Of a DNA stretch of 64,000 bases, positions 55,740-64,000 are shown one piece after another. Position 1 is the stretch's first letter. Every line of letters starts with the position of its first letter. The DNA is taken from assembly GCF_040869045.1 (NCBI RefSeq), contig NC_090321.1, positions 89,696,603 through 89,760,602 of the forward strand, given 5' to 3'. A program made the translations under genes and the position numbers. A model generated the notes under the pieces. That model did not search any database. It saw only the letters and a program-made list of their open reading frames with translations, and had not been told where the DNA came from. This DNA comes from Eurosta solidaginis (taxonomy: Eukaryota > Arthropoda > Insecta > Diptera > Tephritidae).

Positions 55740-56232
55740 GTGCGATTCAGCTCAGGATATGCCAAAACAACAAGAAACCCACAATTAAATGCAGATTCAC
55801 GTGTCATTTGCCAAGGATTTACCGGTAAACAAGGTACTTTCCACAACCAACATGCTTTGGAATACGGTACAAAATTGGTTGGATGTATTTTCCCAAAAAA
55901 GGGTGGAACTACGCATCTTGGTTTGCCAGTATTTGCTTCGGTAATTTATATTGATTTGTATTGATTAAAAATTGCAATAGTAGATAATGTAATGTGAATT
56001 AAAATTGAATAGGTAGCCGAAGCAAAAATGCATGCAACTGTTGTTTATGTGCCGCCACCGGGAGCTGCTGCTGCTATCATAGCAGTATTACAAGCACGAC
56101 ATTTCTTTGATTGGTTGCATAATCGAAATTGTGCCCTAACATGATATGGTTCGCGTTAAGCACGCTATGTTAAAGCAAAATAAATCTCGTCTAGTCAGGC
56201 CCGATTGTCCAGGATCATCGCACCAGAAAGGG
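55740..56232 (+). pseudogene. Scsalpha: Succinyl-CoA synthetase alpha subunit pseudogene, intron retained
   Basis: The parent enzyme is the mitochondrial TCA-cycle ligase alpha subunit (family knowledge). Exon 55740-55940 encodes [20 protein letters not shown], then [15 protein letters not shown], the CoA-binding N-domain. A 72-bp intron (GTAATTTA...TTGAATAG, 55941-56012) separates VAEAKMHATVVYVPPPGAAA (56013 on). After that the frame decays: a stop and frameshifts occur before [19 protein letters not shown], and again at the CPG-IIAPE block. A donor GTAAGT follows at 56233. The intron shows it arose by DNA duplication, not by reverse transcription. The active-site His region and C-terminal half are absent. 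Confidence 0.85.
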
Positions 56233-56689
56233 TAAGTAAATTGCCTACCATATTAAATATATAAACAACATATATGAATTTGTTAGTGATAATTTGTCAT
56301 GCTTTTGTTGATAATCAACTGAAGAAGGCAAATACCAAAGAGTTCGAAGTTCATGTGTAATACCAATTGATTTCTTTAAATAGCGTTTGGAGAACAAACC
56401 CCATATGTATGTATGCATACAACTGCATAGAAAGGAAGGGATTAATTAATTATGATCAGTAGATTTATAGGATTTTTATTATTTTCCCTGCGTCGCCGTT
56501 GCCATTACATTGCGTTAAAGGAGGACATCAACACCTTACCCACAACCAGTTAAAATTTTAGTAAATTTTGCTCTTTGCATTACTGATTCAAAACGTGGGA
56601 AGTTATATATGTAGCATTCCATGGAGAATGGTAAATTTTAGCAGACTTTCGCATTGTGGTCATTATTAATATTCAATCCCTAGAAGGTT
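56233..56689. other. Possible intron remnant of the pseudogene, then spacer
   Basis: It begins with a good donor (GTAAGTAAATTGCC). No further Scs-alpha exon was recognised before non-LTR sequence starts. Confidence 0.4.
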
Positions 56690-57280
56690 CAATGTAGTCA
56701 TATCAATAGGTCCGGAGATGGTCGGGTTAGTACCTCAATGGTGCTTGTTACCGGAACGTAGATAGATAATTTATTGAGGATTGCACAGTGACTTGCACAT
56801 CTCCTTCACAGCACCTCATCGTAGCCGACTTCTTTGATGAACCCTAGCAGAGTTCTTGGCTTGAGGGATTAAATGTGGGAATGCACTGGCCATGGTGAGC
56901 CCATAAACTTAGCCCTAAGTTTTGAGATTGCTTCGTATTCTTGGAGGATATGGTCCGCCGTCTGCTGATCGATCACAAAATCGGCATGTGTTATTCGATA
57001 GTATGCCCACTTTCTGCATACGGCTGCTCAGTCTATAATGCCCTGTAAGAATAGCTCTTGGGATTCTTCGGTTATCTTTCGATAGGTCTATTATTGCCCT
57101 GTAGCGACTTGTGCTATAACTTCCTAACAGTAACTTAGATTGTCTCAAACCTGGCGTATTGCTCCAGTGTTCTTCTCTCCCCCCCCCCCTCCCCTTCTCC
57201 TAATAAATGCCCCTGTGAGCCAACTGACAGGAACGGCTCGGGATCGATGGGTCATGCAGTTCCTGCCTCTCTTTTCGGGT
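56690..57280 (-). pseudogene. C-terminal end and 3' UTR of a LOA/I-like non-LTR element
   Basis: The minus-strand frame from 57148 reads SKLLLGSYSTSRYRAIIDLS ... RAILTGHYRLSSRMQKVGIL, NNTCRFCD, the Cys-containing tail that follows RNase H in this group. After a frameshift it continues to a GFIKEVGYDEVL-like end near 56800. The 3' UTR contains the inverse of GATGGTCGGGTTAGTACCTC. Its upstream RNase H portion lies at 58060-58340, beyond a nested insertion. Confidence 0.65.
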
Positions 57281-57289
57281 TGTCCGCCT

Positions 57290-58053
57290 GCTTCTTTCGT
57301 TGTAGCAGTGCTTCGCCCCATCCAATAGGTGCGACAGATCACAAATTGTCATCAATGTCCTCTAACGGTAGTCCAAAGAAACAGAAAGTTTGAACAGGGG
57401 TGGACCATAATGAGAGGAGTGTTAGAGGCGTTGATTCCACAATACAGCTAAAGAGATGGTTGGTGTCATGTGAGGACACATTATAAGCAGGACATATGTT
57501 TTGTATGTCGGGGTTGATTCTGGATAGGTAAGAGTTTAACCTGTTACAGTATCCAGATCGAAGTTGGGCTAGAGTGACTCCCGTTGCATTAGGGAGAGTG
57601 CGTTCCTACTCTGCTAGTTTTTTTCTTTGATTACAGGATTCACCGGGCAATTCCTTGCATTGAGGTCGGACGCCTGTTTGTGGAGTTCACTCAGGACCTG
57701 CTTGTGTTTTTCAGCTTCATACGGCTGTGTTCTCAGGTGCCGTATTTTCTCATAATGTAATGAGGGCGTGAACAACAAGAAGCCACAAAAGATTTGTAAA
57801 GTCGGGTTTTGGGATCAAGGCCAGAGCAACCTGTCCGATGCAACCATCCCTTGCACGTGACACACTGACAAGAGTATGACCGTCCTAAAAAGATTCTTTT
57901 CCGGCAAACGCAGCAAAACCATTTCTAATGACCGGGGTCAGGAGAATGACACGGATTGGGTACGATACCTTCCCGGAGGAGGAGAGTATTGCGCAGACCC
58001 GCTGCATGGATCTGCTGGGAGGATGATAATTTGTGGGAGGGACGCAACAAACT
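57290..58053 (-). mobile_element. Jockey-like element, grossly deleted, nested in the LOA-like element
   Basis: On the minus strand the 5' leader (inverse of 57860-58053, matching 29810-30010) is joined directly to the C-terminal tail and 3' end (57303-57760, matching 32200-32650), so nearly all of EN and RT is gone. GTCCGCCT occurs at both borders (57282-57289 and 58054-58061) as a probable target duplication. Confidence 0.7.
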
Positions 58054-58059
58054 AAACAC

Positions 58060-58340
58060 TAGAGTCCGCCTTCTCATTACCCTCTACTCCCCTGTGGCCT
58101 GGGACCCAGTGCAACAGTACTACGTTGTGTACCCAAGGACTGACTTTATTTCGAACGCCACAATTGCCTTTAGTGGGGCCTGACTGTCTGACTGAGTATG
58201 GCAATTGTTTCATTGGAGTATCAGCGCTGAAGGTTCAGCTTAGCGCACCAACATATGGCGAATACTTCCGCTTGAAAGCTGCTCGTATGTGCTTTTAGAG
58301 GTACTGATATTTTGGCTCTGGGTCCGGAGACTCTGGCTTC
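58060..58340 (-). pseudogene. RNase H domain fragment of the LOA/I-like element
   Basis: Minus-strand frames contain EVFAICWCAKLN, then TIAILS and a DSQAPLKAIVAFE-type block, then a HWVPGHRG-like sequence, the order of an RNase H domain (catalytic Glu, DSQAA, and H-x-PGH blocks). Frames shift between them. It joins the 56690-57280 tail once the Jockey-like insertion is removed. Confidence 0.55.
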
Positions 58341-58882
58341 AATCCCCTCTGGCGTCTTCGAACCAGGGCTGTAGAGAGAAAATCCGGGCCCGGGACTAAA
58401 AAAAATGTACGGGCCCCTATAAAAAATCCATTAATACATTCGATAAACGTGATTAATTGGCAACCCTGGTGTGTGAAAGCTAAAGTAATTTGTGCTCCTC
58501 TTTAAATTTTCAAATTCATTGTTTATTGTGAGTCTTAATTCTTACAACCTGTGTCTAAACATTAATAAACGTGACATTTGTCTGTGGAAAGTAAGATCCT
58601 CTGTCCAGGTGATCTCCAATTCAACTTTACTAACTTGGCAGTATATTGCGATTGGTGCTCCTGCTTTGTTGTTGTCAAACTTGTTTTTCTTTGACACCAT
58701 CAACTGTGTATCTTCCCGCCAAAAGTTTTGTAGTCACTGAAGTTTGTTTGTGCTTCAAGCTTTATTTTGTGGTTTGCGTCTATGCTAAACTTTGAAGCCT
58801 GCGTCATAATAATCTAAGCTGCGTTAGAGCTGCCACCCAGTTTCTTGGAGCAATATTTTTTGGCCCGTTTTTTTCGAACACC

Positions 58883-59767
58883 ATGGATCAAGTCAATGGT
58901 AAACGTCGTGGTGACGACCTTAATAACGAGGTTGATAGCGCCAAAAAGGTGCAACGGATCAGCGGCTTCTCTCCTAGTTTAATGCAAAGCATGGATCAGT
59001 GATTTGCTAAGTTCAACGATCTGATTGCTAAGCAAATTTTGGACTCGGAAAAAAGGCTCATCGAATTCGTATGCAAAAAACTAGAAGACAAATTTGTGGT
59101 GCTGAAGAAAGAGGTCAGTGAGCTTAATGCAAGAGTTACTCAGCTGGAGAGTGTGTTCGAGCGCGTTGGTTATCTCGAAGAGGAAGTAAAAAAACTCAAA
59201 AACAATGCGTCAAAGCAAGAGAGCCATATTGCCGCAAGTGAAGTCCGTGTACACGGAATTCCCTTTAAGGAAGGAGAAAACTTAGCAAGTGTCTTTCATC
59301 ACCTCTGTTCCACTCTTAGATTGCAACCAATACCTATAATGAGCATTTTTCGGCTACGGAAAATAGACAACAGCGTGACAGATCCGGCCGTAATAATCAA
59401 ATTTCAGTCGCCGACAGACAGAAACAAATTGCTAAAAAGTATAGGCACCTTTAGGCGCCAAAACAATCCAAACATCAAGGGTCTGCAATTAGTTCATGTG
59501 GGCATAAATTCAAATGCTCCGATTTATGTAAATGCTTCGCTGTCTAGGCAAAATTATGCGATCTTCAAGGCAGCGATCCGTCTAAAGAAGAAAAGGAAGG
59601 TAGTGGCGGTTTTTTCTAAGAAGGGTCTGGTACATATCAGACGAACAGCCAACGCCAGCCCTGAAGCAATACATAGCTTGGATTTTCTAGAGCCTCTTGA
59701 GAATACCGGCGAAGAAAGCGCGTGTTCCTTTCGAGTTGATGCTGCGCCAACGAATAATGATCAATAA
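58883..59767 (+). pseudogene. Non-LTR ORF1 (coiled coil and nucleic-acid-binding), one in-frame stop
   Basis: The ATG at 58883 (context CACCATGGATC) begins a basic N-terminus (VNGKRRGDDLNNEVDSAKKV). An in-frame TGA lies at 58997-58999, and the same frame stays open to 59767. It then encodes a coiled coil (LEDKFVVLKKEVSELNARVT ... YLEEEVKKLKNNASKQESHI) and a folded domain with VRVHGIPFKEGENLASVFHH and RDRNKLL-like (PTDRNKLLKSIG) blocks, resembling the RRM-like/FP-type ORF1 proteins of CR1-like elements. The total is 294 codons plus the interrupting stop. No zinc knuckle is seen. The protein would bind element RNA; this copy could make it only by read-through or from an internal start. Confidence 0.75.
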
Positions 59768-59886
59768 ATTAATTTCTATGTATGGTATATTACTTAAGTT
59801 CTTGAGTCTCTTCGTTTCTGTCTTTATATCTCCCTATCATACTTGTAAACAATCACTTATGTTGTCTTTATATCCCATATATAGTG

Positions 59887-62698
59887 ATGGTCCTAGACTA
59901 TAGGTTGTCTAGTTCCAAAGACTGCTTACATACACTGTTGCGCGTATTCAACAAACGTACTAAAGGGCTCAAAGTCATCCATCTTAATGCGCAAAGCCTA
60001 TATAAAAAGCTGGATGAATTGAGATTCATATCTGAGGGTTCTGATATAGATGTTATATGTATTTCCGAAACCTGGTTTTCTTCATGTCACAAAAATGATT
60101 TGGTGCAAGTAAATGGATATCAACTTTTCAGGGCTGATAGACATGGTCATGGTGGTGGTGTTGCTATATATGTTAAAAGTAGTTTATCCTGTAAACTTTG
60201 CTGCAGTGCTAGTCCAAGTGATTTTGTCGAATATGTGTTCGTAGACGTGTTCTCTGTAAATAATGAAAGGCTTCTTATCGGCTGTGCATACAGACCTAAT
60301 CGTGGAGTTGACTTCTCTGGCTTTATTGAATTTCTCGAGCCTCTACTTATAAGCTATGATAATATAATCATCGCTGGGGATTTCAACTCCAACCTTCTCG
60401 TCGACTCAACTCTAAAGCTAAGTATGGAGTCTCTTGGACTTTTTCCCACCAATTTAACTTCACCTACACACTTTACTGACTCAAATTCTTCTTTGCTGGA
60501 TTTATTTTTTGTGAATGATCCCCTGAAATTGCTCCACTACGATCAATTGTCGGCATCTTGCTTTTCAAAACACGATCTGATATTTCTTAGTTACAACTTT
60601 CAAACGTCACACATACAATGTTCCTTTACATATCGTGATTTTAGAAGCATAGATTACAGTTTCCTTAATGCAGCGGTGGAGTCGGTTGAGTGGAGCTTGA
60701 TTCGTACACTGACATCGGTCGATGATCAGGCATCATTCCTACAGAACCATATTATTAGGCTTTTCGACAACTATGTGCCAGTGAAACTCAAAGCTGCTAC
60801 ACACAATAATACCCCTTGGTTTAGTGCCAATCTAAAACACTTAATTCACCAGCGTAACCTTGGCTTACTCACGATGGAAAAGATACAAAACCCTGGAGGC
60901 TCACAACTGCTTCAAAACGGCTAGGATCGCTGCAAACAAAGCCATTAGGTCAGCTAAGCAGAGATTTTATAATAACAAGTTTAGTGCTGCTTTGAGTTCG
61001 AAGGAAACCTGGAAGTCGATTAAACATATTGGTATCGGAAAATCCAAATGTGATATTTCTGTCCTCCCTGATGTAGACATTAATGAGATAAATATAAATT
61101 TTGTAAATCTGCCAATCTCAACTGACAATATATGTGCTGATACATATTGTATTCGCGCTAATGTTGATTTTGGTCCTCTTGAGTTTGCTAGTGTCGATGA
61201 TTGTGATGTCGTTCAAGCCATTCTTTCAGTAAAGTCTAATGCTATGGGGTTCGATGGTATATGTCCGAAATTTTTAAAAATAATTCTTCCTAAAATCCTT
61301 CCTCACTTAACCTACTTGGTTAACTCTGTGCTGACGTCCTGTGTATTTCCCAAATGTTGGAAAGTTGCTAAGGTAATCCCAATCCCCAAGCAAAACAAGG
61401 AGTATAGGCCTATAGCTATTCTGCCTTTCCTTTCCAAGGTCGTCGAACGAATTTTGCACTGCCAGATAAATACTTATGTGCAGAATAATAACCTTCTCAC
61501 AGATTCCCAGTCTGGATTCAGGTCAAATCGTAGCTGTAAAACGGCGCTCCTATCGGTGATAGAGGATATTCGAGAACAAGTTGACAAAAATTTTACTGCT
61601 TTCCTGACTCTTCTCGACCATTCAAAAGCGTTTGACTCGGTCGACCACACCGTTCTCTGCAAGAAGCTGGACAACCTATTTAATTTCTCCAACTGTGCAA
61701 CAGCCCTAATCAGATCGTATTTGGCCGACCGAACTCAGGCAGTAAGTGTTGGTAGCAGAAAGTCTGACTTTGTCAGTGTTTTAAGAGGAGTCCCACAAGG
61801 CTCAATCATTGGTCCCCTGTTATTTGTTTTGTATATAAACGATTTGCCTGGTGTTCTCAAGTATTGTAATATTCACATTTACGCTGACGACGTACAATTG
61901 TATATGTGCTGTCCTAGTGATCGTACCAGTTCATGTATTAATAACTTAAATTACGATTTGTGTCAAATTGGTACGTGGGCTTCTATGAACGGCTTATGTC
62001 TTAACCCTAAGAAGTCGAAATGTATAGTCATTCATAGAAGGTCACTAGATAAAAGTGGAATGGAAAATTTAATTTTAGACAACACTATTATAGAATACGT
62101 TGACACGGCAAAAAATCTAGGTATAGTTTTTAACAAAACCCTGACATGGAAAGATCACATCTTCCGCACAGTGGGAAAAGTGTATGGGATGCTTCGTACA
62201 CTCTGGCTTACACAATATTTTACTCCGTTACATATTCGTCTACTAATAGCAAAAGCGTACTTAATACCTACGCTCCTTTATGGTTGTGAGGTTTACTCCA
62301 ATTGTGACTATGTATGTAATAGGAAACTTAATGTTGTGTATAACAACATTGCTAGATACGTCTATGGGTTGAAAAGACTTGACCACGTCTCTCAACATGC
62401 TTACAGGTTGCTAAACATTTCTTTCGATAACCTTATTAAACTTAAAACGCTCACTACGCTACATAAATTAATATATATAAAGGAACCTGACTATCTGTAT
62501 CGGAGGCTAAATTTTCTCCAGTCGTCTAGATCTGTTCTCCTTACCCACTTCAGACATCGTATGCTAATATCTGATTGCCAGTTCTTCATTAATTCCATAC
62601 GTCTTTGGAACTCGCTCCCTTCTAGACTTAGGCTTATAAGCAATGCTCTGCTCTTCAATAAAGAATTAACAAGTTTCTATAATAACCTAGACAATTAA
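59887..62698 (+). pseudogene. Non-LTR ORF2: endonuclease and reverse transcriptase, one frameshift
   Basis: The ATG at 59887 follows ORF1 by 119 bases. The AP-type endonuclease is complete by motif: VIHLNAQSLYKK (Asn), ICISETWF (Glu), GCAYRPNRG, AGDFNSN (60376-60387) and FSKHDLI (catalytic His). A single-base shift near 60860 moves the frame. The second part holds RT: EYRPIAILPFLSKVVERI, LLDHSKAFDSVDH (first Asp), RGVPQGSIIGPLLF, YADD at 61880-61891, LCLNPKKSKC and a C-terminal SLPSRLR-type region ending at TAA 62696-62698. The RT core keeps all expected acidic residues. There is no RNase H. Confidence 0.88.
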
Positions 62699-62939
62699 AA
62701 TACTGATTCCTTCTAAGCAAATGTACTCTATCATTCCTTTATTTATCTATTTACTATTTATTAAATATATTATTTGTTGTAACCTTTTCTTAGCCATAGT
62801 CATTAGCTTTAAGTTTCAAGATTAGATTGTTCCTATTTTATGCCTTTTACCGACTAGCACTGTAAAATAATTTTTGTCGAATTGTTGTGCTGGGATGAAT
62901 TGCCTAATAAATACAAATACAAATACAAATGACGTTTCA

Positions 62940-63205
62940 TTCATAAATCATTATTGATGGATTACATCAAAAAAAATTTTTGCCACATCAACTAAATGAT
63001 TTTTGGCTAAGAGCTGACAATAAAATTAACACAGAATATTTACTATTTGTTTTATTTTATTGTAACGTAGAAATAAAATTCTCTTTTAACAGCCACATAT
63101 TATTTCAAATAATCTTTTCTAGTTATTTGGTAACATTTTCATACATTTCTGATAAATTTAATGATGATTATAAATTTTAATTATTCAATATAGAATGTTC
63201 GGATA
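62940..63205. other. Non-coding 3' part of the minus-strand hAT copy
   Basis: Matches the inverse of 39360-39620 (ATTATTTCAAATAATCTTTT against the 39400s). It has no separate function. Confidence 0.6.
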
Positions 63206-63536
63206 TCAAAGAGTGGCTTTACTTGCTTTTTTCGCTGCAAAATTTTTTATAATAATATCAAAATTTAGCTGTCTTGCCAAAACGGATGCAACACAAAGCG
63301 TGGCAAGTCCTAAAACTCGCTCTTTAGATGACCACGTCCATTCTTTAAAGGACGCTGAAGGAACGTTCTGCCCTAGATACAGTGACAGGTAAAGTGCAAA
63401 AGGTACGTAAACCAATACAAAAGTTGGGGGAAAATTGTATACATATTTTGAAAATAGACGGCATTTAGCAATTCCAATGGTGACAGACCTTTATCAAAAT
63501 TTGCTTCGTAAATGTGTTTCAAGTGAACTATTTTGT

Positions 63537-64000
63537 ATTTGTATTTGTATTTATTAGGCAATTCATCCCAGCACAACAATTTGGCAAACATTAATTTATA
63601 GTGCTAGTCGGTAAAAGGCATAAAATAGGAACAATTTAAACTTGAAACTTAAAGCTAATGACTATGGCTAAGAAAAGGTTACAATAAATAATAAAATTTA
63701 ATAAATACGATTTGACCTGAATCCAGACTGGGAATCTGTGAGAAGGTTATTATCCTGCACATAAGTATTTATCTGGCAGTGCGAAATTCGTTCGACGACC
63801 TTGGAAAGGAAAGGCAGAATAGCTATAGGTCTATACTCCTTGTTTTGCTTGGGGATTGGGATTACCTTAGCAACTTTCCAACATTTGGGAAATACACAGG
63901 ACGTCAGCACAGAGTTAACCAAGTAGGTTAAGTGAGGAAGGATTTTAGGAAGAATTATTTTTAAAAATTTCGGACATATACCATCGAACCCCATAGCATT
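63537..64000 (-). mobile_element. Second copy of the same non-LTR family, minus strand, internally deleted
   Basis: From 63537 the plus strand shows the inverse tail (GTATTTGTATTTGTATTT) and 3' UTR (TTAGGCAATTCATCCCAGCA...). Near 63706 it jumps to the inverse of the RT region. The minus-strand frame to 63698 reads MGFDGICPKFLKIILPKILP ... EYRPIAILPFLSKVVERI and matches 61243-61527 almost exactly. About 1.2 kb between the RT fingers and the 3' UTR is therefore deleted. The element runs off the window. It lies tail to tail with the copy at 58445-62930. Confidence 0.88.

Larger units (their letters stand above)
58445..62930 (+). mobile_element. Nearly full-length non-LTR retrotransposon (~4.5 kb)
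   Basis: It has a 5' UTR, ORF1 (58883-59767), ORF2 with endonuclease and RT (59887-62698), a 3' UTR and a tail of tandem ATACAA units (ATACAAATACAAATACAAAT, about 62909-62929) in place of poly(A). Such microsatellite tails and the RT type fit the CR1 group (inference). It is inserted in a hAT copy. The exact 5' border is uncertain because the flank is altered (58440-58460). Only two disabling changes were found, so insertion is recent. Confidence 0.88.
58364..63536 (-). mobile_element. hAT copy, minus strand, split by a non-LTR element
   Basis: 58364-58440 is the inverse right end of the hAT family (CAGGGCTGTAGAGAGAAAAT, CCGGGCCCGGGACT, CGGGCCCCTATAAAAAATCC). The sequence resumes at 62931 (GACGTTTCATTCATAAATCA) and carries minus-strand C-terminal transposase pieces at 63415-63206 (LARQLNFDIIIKNFAAKKAS) and 63591-63540 (VHLKHIYEANFDKG). 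It is then cut by a second non-LTR copy at 63537. CTTCGAAC at 58356-58363 would be its 8-bp target duplication; the partner lies outside the window. Confidence 0.82.

Overview
The window looks like repeat-rich euchromatin of a higher fly. The repeat families (a CGATATCG-rich repeat, a tRNA-derived SINE, CAA-tailed Jockey-like elements, GGGACT-bearing elements) resemble those I associate from memory with tephritid fruit flies. No search was run, so the taxon is an inference. Only one host gene reads as functional: a spliced sterol O-acyltransferase (SOAT/ACAT, MBOAT family), + strand, exons at 33044-33530, 33598-33746 and 35861-36915. Its first coding exon was not found. A second host sequence, a broken copy of succinyl-CoA synthetase alpha that keeps an intron, lies at 55740-56232. 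Nearly everything else is transposable elements and satellites, many nested.

Layout. 1-10298 is the visible part of a tandem duplication with a unit of about 7.08 kb. Positions 1-3219 match 7079-10298 almost exactly, and the second copy continues into a complete hAT MITE (10287-10877). 10.9-20.7 kb holds small DNA elements with readable target-site duplications (12144-12386), a 51-bp minisatellite split by a TIR element, a fold-back element, inverted repeats and a PIF/Harbinger relic. 20.7-28.0 kb is a GGGATC-rich minisatellite block with Helitron-like ends. It is split by a SINE and by two minus-strand non-LTR retrotransposons that share an unusual double-A tail. 29.7-32.7 kb is an internally deleted Jockey-like element with a 10-bp target duplication. 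32.7-37.0 kb is the SOAT gene, with a solo LTR in intron 2.

37.2-39.7 kb is a complete but decayed hAT transposon with an 8-bp target duplication. 41.9-45.9 kb is a third copy of repeat family A whose internal ~130-bp unit has expanded to about 21 copies. A mariner relic follows at 47.7-48.2 kb. 50.0-54.1 kb is a minus-strand Gypsy-like LTR element that kept LTRs, gag and protease but lost RT, RNase H and the integrase core. Harbinger-like MITEs sit in and beside it, one nested in another. 56.7-58.3 kb is a LOA-type 3' region split by a deleted Jockey-like element. 58.4 kb to the end is a minus-strand hAT copy broken by two convergent copies of one young non-LTR family. The left copy is almost full length, with one stop in ORF1 and one frameshift in ORF2. 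I see no rRNA, tRNA gene, CRISPR array or prokaryotic system. The interest lies in the structural history and in the SOAT gene.
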